Assembly (NCBI RefSeq): GCF_002197665.1 | Contig: NZ_NBBJ01000009.1 | Span: 1-32,000, forward strand | DNA from: Sphingomonas mucosissima | Lineage (GTDB): Bacteria; Pseudomonadota; Alphaproteobacteria; Sphingomonadales; Sphingomonadaceae | Reading direction: 5' to 3' | Length of the DNA stretch: 32,000 bases | Part shown: piece by piece, positions 18,712 through 27,652 of the stretch | How positions within the stretch are numbered: position 1 is the stretch's first letter | Layout of the letters: each line of letters opens with the position of its first letter | The notes under the pieces: model-generated | What the model was told of the DNA's origin: nothing | The model's input: only the letters and a program-made list of their open reading frames with translations | Databases searched by the model: none | Position numbers and translations under genes: made by a program

Positions 18712-19556
18712 GCCCAGGTCTCTCCGTCGCGATGCACCAGCCCGCGGCGCTCCAGATCGAGGAGATGCGCCAACACCGAGCGCTCCGCCGCCGGGTACAG
18801 CCGCGGATCGACGCCGACGTACATCTTCTCGACCATTGCCGGAATCGCGCCCGTGCCCGCCGCAAGCAGACGGCGGATCTGCCCCTCGCGCTGCTTGCGA
18901 TGCCCGAGCAGCCCGCGGACGAGCCGCTGCGGCTTCTCGATCGCCTCGCCATGGCCGGGATAATAGATCCGGTCGTCGCGGCCGATCAGCTTTTCGAGGC
19001 TTGCCATATACGCGGTCATGTCACCATCCGGCGGCGAGACGACGCTGGTGGCCCAGCCCATAACATGATCGCCGGAGAACAGCGCCTTGGTCTCTGGCAA
19101 GGCAAAGGCGAGGTGATTGGAGGTGTGTCCAGGCGTGGCGATCGCCTCCAGCGTCCAGCCATCACCGGTGAGCGTCTCGCCTTCCGCGAGCACGCGATCG
19201 GGCGCGTAATCGTGATCGAACGACGCATCGCTGCGCGGGCCATCATCCTCCAGCGCGAACGGCGCGGCGCCGACGATCGGCGCGCCAAGCTCCTGCGCAA
19301 GCCGTGGCGCGCCGGGGCTGTGATCGCGATGATGGTGCGTGATGACGATCGCGCGCACCGGCCGCCCATCGACTATTGCTAGCAACGCGGCGTGGTGCGC
19401 GTCATTCGCAGGGCCGGGATCGATGATCGCCAGGTCGGTCGTACCGACGATGTGCGTCTGCGTGCCGGTATAGGTGTAGGCCGAGGCATTGGGCGCCAGC
19501 ACGCGCGTGACCAGCGGCTCAAGCGCGATCGGAATGCCGGTGGGCGGTGCCTCCAT
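18708..19556 (-). CDS. MBL-fold metallo-hydrolase, LACTB2-like
   Basis: Metallo-beta-lactamase-fold hydrolase of 282 residues with the full metal-ligand set: 'THHHRDH' (H74, H76, D78, H79), the histidine in 'ATPGHTSNH', the aspartate in 'FSGDHVMG' and the last histidine in 'YYPGHGE'. A C-terminal winged-helix-like region ('AIPAMVEKMYVGVDPRLYPAAERSVLAHLLDLERRGLV') places it with LACTB2-type proteins, some of which are endoribonucleases; it is not a recognisable class B beta-lactamase. There is no signal peptide, so it should be cytoplasmic. The start is uncertain: the ATG at 19556 precedes 'EAPPTGIP' and fits the family length, but a GTG at 19613, 3 bases after the stop of the upstream gene, is also possible; neither has a good Shine-Dalgarno. 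Confidence 0.86.
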   Translation of the reverse strand: MEAPPTGIPIALEPLVTRVLAPNASAYTYTGTQTHIVGTTDLAIIDPGPANDAHHAALLAIVDGRPVRAIVITHHHRDHSPGAPRLAQELGAPIVGAAPFALEDDGPRSDASFDHDYAPDRVLAEGETLTGDGWTLEAIATPGHTSNHLAFALPETKALFSGDHVMGWATSVVSPPDGDMTAYMASLEKLIGRDDRIYYPGHGEAIEKPQRLVRGLLGHRKQREGQIRRLLAAGTGAIPAMVEKMYVGVDPRLYPAAERSVLAHLLDLERRGLVHRDGETWA

Positions 19557-19616
19557 GCCATGGCAGATGGCCGCTCCCGCCGGTGAAGGCAAGGGCGCGG
19601 CCCTCCCCTTCACCGA

Positions 19617-21194
19617 TCAATGGTGCGCATCGGCCTCCAGCTCGGCCATGCCTTCATCAAGCTCGAGCAGCGCCTCGCCGCGCTCCTTGGCCGACAGATA
19701 GGCGTTCGCGCGGATCGCCGCCCGCGCCGCCGCCATGCTTTCGCGCGCACTCGCCATCGCCGTCCGGCGAGCCACCTCGGCGCGGCGCATGGCTACGTCG
19801 GCCTGCGCTTGGGCGCGCGCGACGCGGCGCTCGATCCGGCCGGTGCAGATGGTGATGCGGCGCTCGCCATCAATGGTGTCATGCTCGACGGTGGGCTCCA
19901 CGCCGTCGCCCGCGCAGGTGGCGGAGCGGATCGTCGGGACCGACACCGCGACATGGTCGTCATGTGCCCAGCGTGGCGGGGCTGGCGGTTTCGGCGGCGT
20001 GGGAACGGTGGCGGGGGTGGCCGGCGCCGCGGGTGCCTCGGGCACCGCCTTGGGCTCGGCCGGGACCGGGGGTGTCGGCGGCAGCGGTACCGGATTGGCG
20101 GCAACAAAGGCGCGGGCGGCCTCGCCACGCAACTCGGTGCGCTTGCCATCGCGCACCACGACGACACGCATGTCCCTGGCCGCAGGCGCCGTCACTGGCC
20201 CGACTACCGGCAGCGCGGCCTGCGCGACCGTCTCAACGGTATCGCGCACGCGCTCGGCCGCCTGCGTGCCCGATGCGGTAAGGCCGAGCGCGCCGGTGCC
20301 GGTGGCGATCACGGCAGCCAGTCCCACCAAGGTGCGCTGGCGCGAGGGTCGCCCTTTGCCGAGCATCCGCAGCCGGCCCTTCAGATCATCCACGGTATGG
20401 AGATGGCAGGCCGCCGCAATCGCGCCGCCATGCGCGGCCTTCACGATCGCGCAGGCATAAGCATGGCGTGCGGCCGGCCCGAGCTGCGCGAGGACGCGTG
20501 CGTCATTGGCCATCTCCTGATCGGCGCGAAAGGCGCGAAAGGCATACCAGGCGATCGGATTGAACCAGTGCAGCGCCAGCACGCTCAGCGCGAACCAATT
20601 CGCGACCAGATCGCCGCGCGCGTGGTGGCCAAGCTCGTGCGCCAGCGCCAGCCGCTGCTCATCGGCATCGTATCGAGCGGCGAAATCGCACGGGAAAGCG
20701 ACAAAGCGGTGCAGCACGCCGAACGCCAGCGGACCGGTGGCCGCGGCGCTTTCGATCACCGTCACGCCGTGCGCCTGCTCGATCACGGTGGCACGGACCA
20801 GCAGCCGGTGGCGGAACCGACGATACGCGAGCACGTGCCAGCCAATGAACGCCGCCGCGCCCAGCCCCCACAGCACGGCAAGGGAAGAACCGAGCGACAG
20901 GAACTGGGGCGCGGCGACGTCGCCGGCGGCAGGCGCGATGAACACCGTCACCTGCTGGCCGACCTGGGCAATGGGCGCGGCGAGCGCACTGGTGATGGGG
21001 GGGGCGACCTGCTCGCGCACGCTTTCGGGGAGCGGCGGCAGGACGAGCCGCAGCAGCGGGAGCGACCAGAGCGCATAGGCGACCGGCGCGCCGAAACTGC
21101 GCCGCACCGGCCCGCGCACCAGCAGCACCAATGCCATGAGGAGCGCGGAGGCGGCCAGCGCCTCGACCATCCACAAGACGCCCCCGCCGCTCAT
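19617..21194 (-). CDS. M56-family (BlaR1-like) membrane metallopeptidase
   Basis: 525-residue membrane protease of the BlaR1/MecR1 type, with hydrophobic helices at about residues 8-26, 37-54, 100-125 and 290-310. The zinc-binding HELGH is at 186-190 in 'LALAHELGHHARGDLVANW', with the third-ligand region 'FRADQEMANDARVL' shortly after. In BlaR1 this domain triggers cleavage of the BlaI repressor. Here the C-terminal penicillin-binding sensor domain is missing. In its place is a Pro/Ala-rich linker (about 370-410), a short segment with two cysteines and an Ala/Arg-rich helical tail. The signal is therefore not a beta-lactam by the known mechanism. The ATG overlaps the repressor gene's stop as ATGA (21191-21194). 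Confidence 0.92.
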   Translation of the reverse strand: MSGGGVLWMVEALAASALLMALVLLVRGPVRRSFGAPVAYALWSLPLLRLVLPPLPESVREQVAPPITSALAAPIAQVGQQVTVFIAPAAGDVAAPQFLSLGSSLAVLWGLGAAAFIGWHVLAYRRFRHRLLVRATVIEQAHGVTVIESAAATGPLAFGVLHRFVAFPCDFAARYDADEQRLALAHELGHHARGDLVANWFALSVLALHWFNPIAWYAFRAFRADQEMANDARVLAQLGPAARHAYACAIVKAAHGGAIAAACHLHTVDDLKGRLRMLGKGRPSRQRTLVGLAAVIATGTGALGLTASGTQAAERVRDTVETVAQAALPVVGPVTAPAARDMRVVVVRDGKRTELRGEAARAFVAANPVPLPPTPPVPAEPKAVPEAPAAPATPATVPTPPKPPAPPRWAHDDHVAVSVPTIRSATCAGDGVEPTVEHDTIDGERRITICTGRIERRVARAQAQADVAMRRAEVARRTAMASARESMAAARAAIRANAYLSAKERGEALLELDEGMAELEADAHH

Positions 21195-21559
21195 TGTTTC
21201 AGCGCCTTCAGGAGCGACTCGATCTCCGCGATGTCCTGCGCGGAAAGTTCGTCGCGCTCGGCGAGATGCGCAACGAGCGGGGTAAGCTTGCCGCCGAACA
21301 ACCGGTCGATCAGCCGACGCGATTCGCCCGCGACATAATCGCCGCGCTCGACCGCGGGGCTGTAGAGGTAGCGACGGCCATCCGCCTCATGAGTAATGGC
21401 ATTTTTGGCAAGCAGGCGGCCGAGCAGCGTCTTGACGGTATTGGTGCTCCAGCCGCGTTCGGGATCGACCCGTTCGGCCACGTCCTGTGCGGTGAGCGGC
21501 CTATCGTCCCACAGCACCTCCATCACCGCATGTTCGGCATCGCTGATCCGTTCGGCCAT
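21191..21559 (-). CDS. BlaI/MecI-family transcriptional repressor
   Basis: 122-residue winged-helix repressor. The N-terminal domain 'ISDAEHAVMEVLWDDRPLTAQDVAERV' and the recognition-helix segment 'WSTNTVKTLLGRLLAKNAITHEADGRRYLYSPAV' are the BlaI signature, and the C-terminal helices serve for dimerisation. BlaI proteins bind dyads of the TACAnnTGTA type and are inactivated by proteolysis when the partner membrane protease is activated. The ATG at 21559 has AGGAGAG about 9 bases before it, so I reject the upstream TTG in the same frame. Two matching operator sites lie just upstream. Stop overlaps the start of the M56 protease gene. Confidence 0.95.
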   Translation of the reverse strand: MAERISDAEHAVMEVLWDDRPLTAQDVAERVDPERGWSTNTVKTLLGRLLAKNAITHEADGRRYLYSPAVERGDYVAGESRRLIDRLFGGKLTPLVAHLAERDELSAQDIAEIESLLKALKQ

Positions 21560-21575
21560 GACTCGACTCTCCTGC

Positions 21576-21591
21576 AACTACAACTGTGGTC
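21576..21591 (-). promoter_or_regulatory. BlaI-type operator, proximal site
   Basis: Reads AACTACAACTGTGGTC on the plus strand, containing TACA-AC-TGTG, close to the TACAnnTGTA core of BlaI/CopY operators. It lies 17 bases upstream of the repressor's ATG. Together with the distal site it makes a pair about two helical turns apart (21 bases centre to centre). Confidence 0.65.
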
Positions 21592-21596
21592 GCACT

Positions 21597-21612
21597 GATT
21601 ACAGCCGTAGTC
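21597..21612 (-). promoter_or_regulatory. BlaI-type operator, distal site
   Basis: Reads GACTACGGCTGTAATC on the minus strand (TACAGCCGTA core on the plus strand). It matches the proximal site, read on the opposite strand, at ACTACxxCTGTxxTC. Two such sites in the promoter of the repressor gene strongly suggest autoregulation of the whole operon. Confidence 0.65.
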
Positions 21613-21710
21613 AAGTGAGTGCCTGGTCGTTATTCGGCCTCACGCCGGGACTCATGATGCCGCACACGCTTAGGCCGGAAGAGCCAGTGACAGCTCACGT
21701 GGACCGTTGG

Positions 21711-21731
21711 ATTCCGGCGCAGGGCCGGAAT
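21711..21731. repeat. Short perfect inverted repeat ATTCCGGC-N5-GCCGGAAT
   Basis: Eight paired bases around a 5-base loop, upstream of the blaI-like promoter. The sequence style (ATTCCGGC...GCCGGAATGACG) is typical of dispersed palindromic repeats in sphingomonad and related genomes. Confidence 0.6.
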
Positions 21732-21782
21732 GACGTGCGCGTGCGATGGCGACCGAGTGGACAGGGTGCAGCGGACGACGGT

Positions 21783-21870
21783 CATGCCGGGCTTGTCCCG
21801 GCGTCCAGCCGCCCGCGTACCTGCTGCCGGGCATGCGTGGCGCCGTGGAGGCCGGGACAAGCCCGGCATG
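21783..21870. repeat. Inverted repeat with 20-bp perfect arms
   Basis: The arm 21783-21802 (begins CATGCCGGGCTTG) is exactly repeated in reverse complement at 21851-21870, with a 48-base spacer. It lies 18 bases beyond the ftsK stop. It may be a dispersed intergenic repeat and may also help end or stabilise the ftsK transcript. Confidence 0.8.
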
Positions 21871-21887
21871 AGGTCGGGGCTACACCG

Positions 21888-24197
21888 TCAGACCGGATGG
21901 CCTTCGGTATCGCGCAGCACTTCGCGGCGGCCGACGTGGTCGGGGCGGCTGACGATGCCGTCCTTTTCCATCCGCTCGATCAGCCGCGCGGCGGAATTGT
22001 AGCCGATGCGCAGCTGGCGCTGGAGCCACGACGTCGAGGCCTTCTGGCTTTCGCATACCAGCTGGATCGCGGCGCGATATTGCTGGTCCTCGGCCGAATC
22101 CTCGCCCGTTGGCGCGCCTTCGATTTCGAAGCTCTGCTCGGGCTCCTCGGTGACGGAGGAGATGTAATCGGGCGTGCCCTGCGCGCGCCAGTGATCGGTA
22201 ACGGTCTGCACTTCCTCGTCGCTGACGAACGGGCCGTGGACGCGCACGATGCCCTTGCCGCCGGGCATGTAGAGCATGTCGCCCTTGCCCAGCAGCTGCT
22301 CGGCGCCCTGTTCGCCCAGGATGGTGCGCGAATCGATCTTAGACGTGACGTGGAAGCTGATGCGCGTCGGCAGGTTCGCCTTGATGACGCCGGTGATGAC
22401 GTCGACCGAGGGGCGCTGCGTCGCCATGATGAGGTGGATGCCGGCCGCGCGCGCCTTTTGCGCGAGGCGCTGGATAAGGAATTCGACTTCCTTGCCGGCC
22501 GTCATCATCAGGTCAGCGAGCTCGTCGACGATCACGACGATCTGCGGCAGCACCTGATAATCGAGCTGTTCCTCCTCATAGACGGGGCGACCGTTCTCGT
22601 CCCAGCCGGACTGGACCTTGCGCCCCAACGGCGCGCCCTTGGCCTTGGCGGCGCGCACCTTTTCGTTGAAGCCCGCAAGGCTGCGCACACCGAGCGAGGA
22701 CATCTGGCGATAGCGATCCTCCATCTGCTCCACGGCCCATTTTAGCGCGCGGACGGCCTTGGCCGGGTCGGTGACGACCGGGGAGAGGAGATGCGGAATG
22801 TCGTCATACATCGACAGTTCGAGCATCTTGGGATCGATCATGATCATGCGGCACTGATCGGGCGTGAGCCGATAAAGCAGCGACAGGATCATGGCATTCA
22901 AGCCGACCGATTTGCCTGAGCCGGTGGTGCCGGCGACGAGCAGGTGCGGCATCGGCGCGAGATCGGCAATGACGGGATCGCCGGCGATGTTCTTGCCCAG
23001 AATCACCGGCAGCTGCGCGTTCTGATCCTCGAACGCCTGGCTGCCGATCAGCTCGTGCAGCGACACCGTTTCGCGCTTCGGATTGGGCAGTTCGATGCCG
23101 ATCACGGTGCGGCCCGGAATAGTGGCGACGCGCGCGGAGATCGCGCTCATGTTGCGCGCGATATCGTCGGCGAGGCTGATAACGCGGGTCGCCTTGATGC
23201 CGGGGGCAGGCTCCAGCTCGTACATCGTCACGACCGGGCCGGGGCGAACCTCGACGATCGAGCCCTTGACGTTGAAATCGTCGAGCACGGTTTCCAGCAG
23301 CCGCGCATTGCGTTCCAGCGCGGTCTTGTCGATCTGCGCATTTTGCGACGGTGGCGCGGGGGTGAGCATGTCGAGCGTCGGCAGCTCGTAATCATCGCGC
23401 AGCGCCAGCTTTGCCTGACGCGGCTCCTTGGTGCTGCTGCCGGTCGCGGGGGGCGCGACACGATCGTTGATGACCGGTGCCGGGCGGTTGTCCGGCTCGG
23501 CCACGGCGCGCGGGGGCACCGGTTTGCGCGCCAGATCAGCCGGCGCCTCGTCATCTTCCGCGTCCCACTGATCGTCAGCGCCGGGAAGCGCGAGCCGTGG
23601 GCGGCGCCGCGGGATCCAGCCACGCGGCAGATCCACCTCCAGGCTGCGGCCCCAGACGACCGCGCCGGCCAGGCCCATCACCACGCCGAGTGCAACAATG
23701 CTCCACCATGTCACCAGCGGGTTGTTCGCGAACGCCAACGCCCAGCGCGCCGCAGCCACGCCGCCCAGGCCCACCGCGCCGCCCCAGCCGAACGGCAGCG
23801 CCAGCACCGCCCCGTCCGACACGCACGCCAGCGCCACCGCCATCAGCGACACGCCGATCGTCGCCTGACGCAGCATGCGCTTCCAGGCGCCAGCCGGCTG
23901 CTCACGCCACAAACGCATGCCAACTACCGGGCCGATCGGCAGCAGCAGCGCCACCGCCGGACCAAATATCGTCAGCGCGAGATCGGCGAACCAGGCGCCC
24001 GGCACCCCGAGCAGATTGCCGGTGACGCCCGATGACGCGGTGTTGAGCGAGCCATCGCCCGGGCGGTAACTCGCCAGGGCAAGCGCCATCAGCACAGTGC
24101 CGACGAACAGCGCGATAGCCATGGCGAGCGCACCGCTGCGCACCGCCCCTGCCTTCACTGTTTCGCGCCACAAGGACGGTTGCGCCCTGCTCGCCAT
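21888..24197 (-). CDS. ftsK: DNA translocase FtsK
   Basis: Septum-located DNA pump that segregates chromosome termini at division. The 769-residue product has four N-terminal transmembrane helices (within about residues 20-165), a short charged linker and the motor: Walker A 'GTTGSGKS' at 423-430 and Walker B 'VVIVDELADLMM' about 110 residues later. The C-terminal gamma winged helix 'AAIQLVCESQKASTSWLQRQLRIGYNSAARLIERMEKDGIV' would bind KOPS DNA sites. I chose the ATG at 24197 ('MASRAQPSLWRE'), which fits the position of the first helix; the frame runs on upstream for 231 codons overlapping the divergent rnhB gene and is not credible. The Shine-Dalgarno is weak. Confidence 0.96.
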   Translation of the reverse strand: MASRAQPSLWRETVKAGAVRSGALAMAIALFVGTVLMALALASYRPGDGSLNTASSGVTGNLLGVPGAWFADLALTIFGPAVALLLPIGPVVGMRLWREQPAGAWKRMLRQATIGVSLMAVALACVSDGAVLALPFGWGGAVGLGGVAAARWALAFANNPLVTWWSIVALGVVMGLAGAVVWGRSLEVDLPRGWIPRRRPRLALPGADDQWDAEDDEAPADLARKPVPPRAVAEPDNRPAPVINDRVAPPATGSSTKEPRQAKLALRDDYELPTLDMLTPAPPSQNAQIDKTALERNARLLETVLDDFNVKGSIVEVRPGPVVTMYELEPAPGIKATRVISLADDIARNMSAISARVATIPGRTVIGIELPNPKRETVSLHELIGSQAFEDQNAQLPVILGKNIAGDPVIADLAPMPHLLVAGTTGSGKSVGLNAMILSLLYRLTPDQCRMIMIDPKMLELSMYDDIPHLLSPVVTDPAKAVRALKWAVEQMEDRYRQMSSLGVRSLAGFNEKVRAAKAKGAPLGRKVQSGWDENGRPVYEEEQLDYQVLPQIVVIVDELADLMMTAGKEVEFLIQRLAQKARAAGIHLIMATQRPSVDVITGVIKANLPTRISFHVTSKIDSRTILGEQGAEQLLGKGDMLYMPGGKGIVRVHGPFVSDEEVQTVTDHWRAQGTPDYISSVTEEPEQSFEIEGAPTGEDSAEDQQYRAAIQLVCESQKASTSWLQRQLRIGYNSAARLIERMEKDGIVSRPDHVGRREVLRDTEGHPV

Positions 24198-24389
24198 GCC
24201 TACAACGCCCCCGACAATGTGGTGAAAATCTGACTTACGATAATCCGCCCCGGCGAGTCCGGCGTCAAGCGGCGCGCAGATCGCCCGCACCGTTCGCGCG
24301 CAACTGTGACGACAAGGGCACGCCCGCACCGCCCAATCGCCCGTGCGCCGCGACAATCGGCATTTTTTCCGGCGGGCGCAACTTGCTAA

Positions 24390-24403
24390 GGGGAGCGCTC
24401 CCC
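24390..24403. promoter_or_regulatory. 14-bp perfect palindrome upstream of rnhB
   Basis: GGGGAGC directly followed by GCTCCCC, 19 bases before the rnhB ATG, in the 225-bp gap between the divergent ftsK and rnhB genes. As RNA it would be too tight a hairpin to fold without a loop, so it looks more like a protein-binding site than a terminator. No regulator is known. Confidence 0.35.
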
Positions 24404-24422
24404 ACCTGAGAGCCCCTGCCTG

Positions 24423-25029
24423 ATGCCCGGATTGAAGCACGAACGCCTGTACCTCGCGCCCGTCGTTGGCGTGGACGAGGCTGGCCGAGGTCCGCTGGCC
24501 GGGCCAGTAGTGGCAGCGGCGGTGATCCTGCCGGCGCGCGGCGTGCCACGCGGCATTGATGATTCGAAGAAGCTCTCTGCAACCGAGCGGGAGCGGCTGT
24601 GCGCGCGGATCAAGGATTGCGCCGCGGTGGGCGTCGGCATCGTGGAGGCGGACGAGATCGACACGCTCAACATCTATTGGGCGACGATGAAGGCGATGAC
24701 GCTGGCGGTCGATCAGGTGGCGGCCGCGCTTGGCTGTGCGCCGGGCCATGTGCTGGTCGACGGCAATCGCCTGCCGCGCTGGGGCTATGCCGCGACGCCG
24801 ATCGTTAGCGGTGATTCGCAAAGCCGATCGATCGCCGCCGCCTCGATCGTCGCCAAGCATACCCGCGACACGATCATGCTGGCGCATCACGAATCATACC
24901 CACACTACGGCTGGGCCTCGAACAAGGGCTATGGATGCCCTGCGCATCGCCGCGCGCTGGCGGAACATGGCCCCTCGCCGCTGCATCGCCGCAGCTTCGC
25001 ACCGGTCGCGCAGACGGTTCTTCCGCTCT

Positions 25030-25031
<2 letters not shown>
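24423..25031 (+). CDS. rnhB: Ribonuclease HII
   Basis: RNase HII removes ribonucleotides misincorporated in DNA and cuts RNA in RNA-DNA hybrids. The 202-residue protein carries the catalytic 'GVDEAGRGPLAGPVV' (D18, E19), D113 in 'HVLVDGN' and the 'AAASIVAKHTRD' segment with the fourth acidic residue. Length is normal. The start is the first ATG of the frame; no good Shine-Dalgarno is visible. It is divergent from ftsK and lies upstream of ccrM; a GANTC site overlaps its stop codon. Confidence 0.96.
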
Positions 25032-26347
<1,316 letters not shown>

Positions 26348-26494
26348 TCACCGGGCAGCGCTCCGGCAAAGGGGTGCCGGCCTGCCCTATACCTTCGGGA
26401 GGCAATGGCTGCCGGGTGAACAGCCTGGAACCGCCGCTTGCTCGGTCGCGGTGCCTGCGTCAGAGGTCGGATGTCTTTCGCCTGAGGATCCGCC

Positions 26495-27541
26495 ATGCAT
26501 CTCCGCCCGATCCACTTCGCCGACGCGCCATTCGCTTATGCAGATGGCGCCGTGGCTCGGCTGGCGGGCGGCATGCAGTGGTTCGCCGCTTATGAGCTGA
26601 GCGAAGGCGGGCGAACCCGCGTCATATCCGTTGCCGACGTCGCCGGCCTGGGGGGGCGCGCCGCGCAGCTTCACCAACGCTTCACCGCACCGCGCCCGCC
26701 GCTGGTGCTGGGCGCACGAACGCTCCGCTTCGATCAGCCCGTCGTCGCCGGCATCCTCAACATGACGCCCGACAGTTTCTCCGATGGCGGGATCCATCGC
26801 GAGGATCCGGCCGCGGCGGCATCGGCCGGCATGGTGATGGCCGGCGCAGGAGCCGGCGTGATCGACGTGGGCGGCGAATCCACCCGCCCTGGTGCGGCGG
26901 CGGTGTGGGAAGAGGACGAATCCAGGCGCGTGGTGCCGGTGATCGAGCGGCTCGCCGCCGCCGGTGCATTGGTTTCCGTCGACACGCGCAAGGCGTTGGT
27001 GATGGAGCGCGCGCTCGCCGCGGGCGCAGCCATCGTCAACGATGTGTCCGCCTTGTTGTGGGACAAGCGCGCGCTGGACGTGGTCGTGCGCGCCGGATGT
27101 CCGGTGATCATCATGCACTCGCCCGATCCGGAGAAAGGCGGGCATGGCAGCGGCGGCTATCGCCACGTCGTGACGGAGGTGTTCGACTGGCTCGACGCGC
27201 GGATCGACGTGCTGGTTGCCGCCGGTATCGACCGCGCGAAGATCATCGTCGATCCGGGGATCGGCTTTGGCAAATCGCTGCAGGACAATTTGGCGCTGAT
27301 TAATGGCCTGGCCATGTTCCACGGGCTGGGCTGCCCGATCATGCTCGGCGCCAGCCGCAAACGGCTGATCGGTGCTCTTTCCAACGAAGCGCCGGTGGGA
27401 GAGCGGCTCGGCGGCTCGGTCGCGCTGGCGCTGAAGGGCGCGGAGGCCGGCGCGCAGTTGTTGCGCGTGCATGATGTCGTGGAAACGGTGCAAGCGCTGC
27501 GGGTGTGGCGGGGCTTGCGCGATCGCGCGCTGCTCGGCTGA
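26495..27541 (+). CDS. folP: Dihydropteroate synthase
   Basis: DHPS joins para-aminobenzoate to the pterin pyrophosphate in folate synthesis and is the target of sulfonamides. The 348-residue protein has the TIM-barrel signatures 'GILNMTPDSFSDGG' (86-99), 'DVGGESTRPGA', 'VSVDTRK', 'NDVSAL' and 'DPGIGFGKSLQDN', with the sulfonamide-site region 'GASRKRLIG' near the C-terminus. An N-terminal extension of about 80 residues before the barrel is typical of alphaproteobacterial FolP. GAGG stands 7 bases before the ATG. It follows ccrM by 147 bases on the same strand. Nothing suggests a resistance variant. Confidence 0.96.
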   Translation: MHLRPIHFADAPFAYADGAVARLAGGMQWFAAYELSEGGRTRVISVADVAGLGGRAAQLHQRFTAPRPPLVLGARTLRFDQPVVAGILNMTPDSFSDGGIHREDPAAAASAGMVMAGAGAGVIDVGGESTRPGAAAVWEEDESRRVVPVIERLAAAGALVSVDTRKALVMERALAAGAAIVNDVSALLWDKRALDVVVRAGCPVIIMHSPDPEKGGHGSGGYRHVVTEVFDWLDARIDVLVAAGIDRAKIIVDPGIGFGKSLQDNLALINGLAMFHGLGCPIMLGASRKRLIGALSNEAPVGERLGGSVALALKGAEAGAQLLRVHDVVETVQALRVWRGLRDRALLG

Positions 27542-27652
27542 GGCCCGCCCGAACCGTTCGGGATTGGCGCGCGATGCAGGCGGCATGTTCACGGCGGCGC
27601 CTGAAAGAGGTTAAGGGGAGCGGATGAGCCGTTCGCCGCGTCGATCCCGCTG

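Larger units (their letters stand above)
21613..21887. other. Repeat-rich gap between the blaI-like operon and ftsK
   Basis: With the operator region this makes a 328-bp gene-free stretch. No gene is supported. It holds a short perfect stem at 21711-21731 and a long perfect inverted repeat at 21783-21870. These are dispersed intergenic repeats in style and could form the 3' end of the ftsK transcript on the minus strand. Confidence 0.6.

Noticed and set aside
18708..19556. Class B beta-lactamase gene, suggested by its place behind blaI/blaR1-like genes
   Set aside because: The MBL fold here has a LACTB2-like winged helix and no signal peptide, so a periplasmic beta-lactamase is not supported.
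19620..21338. Long open frame on the plus strand (over 500 codons) antisense to the M56 protease gene
   Set aside because: It is a codon-bias shadow in GC-rich DNA: low-complexity Arg/Gly/His-rich translation, no family resemblance, while the minus strand encodes clear HELGH and BlaR1 motifs.
24198..24890. Upstream extension of ftsK to give a 1000-residue protein
   Set aside because: The extra part overlaps the divergent rnhB gene and its translation is not like FtsK.
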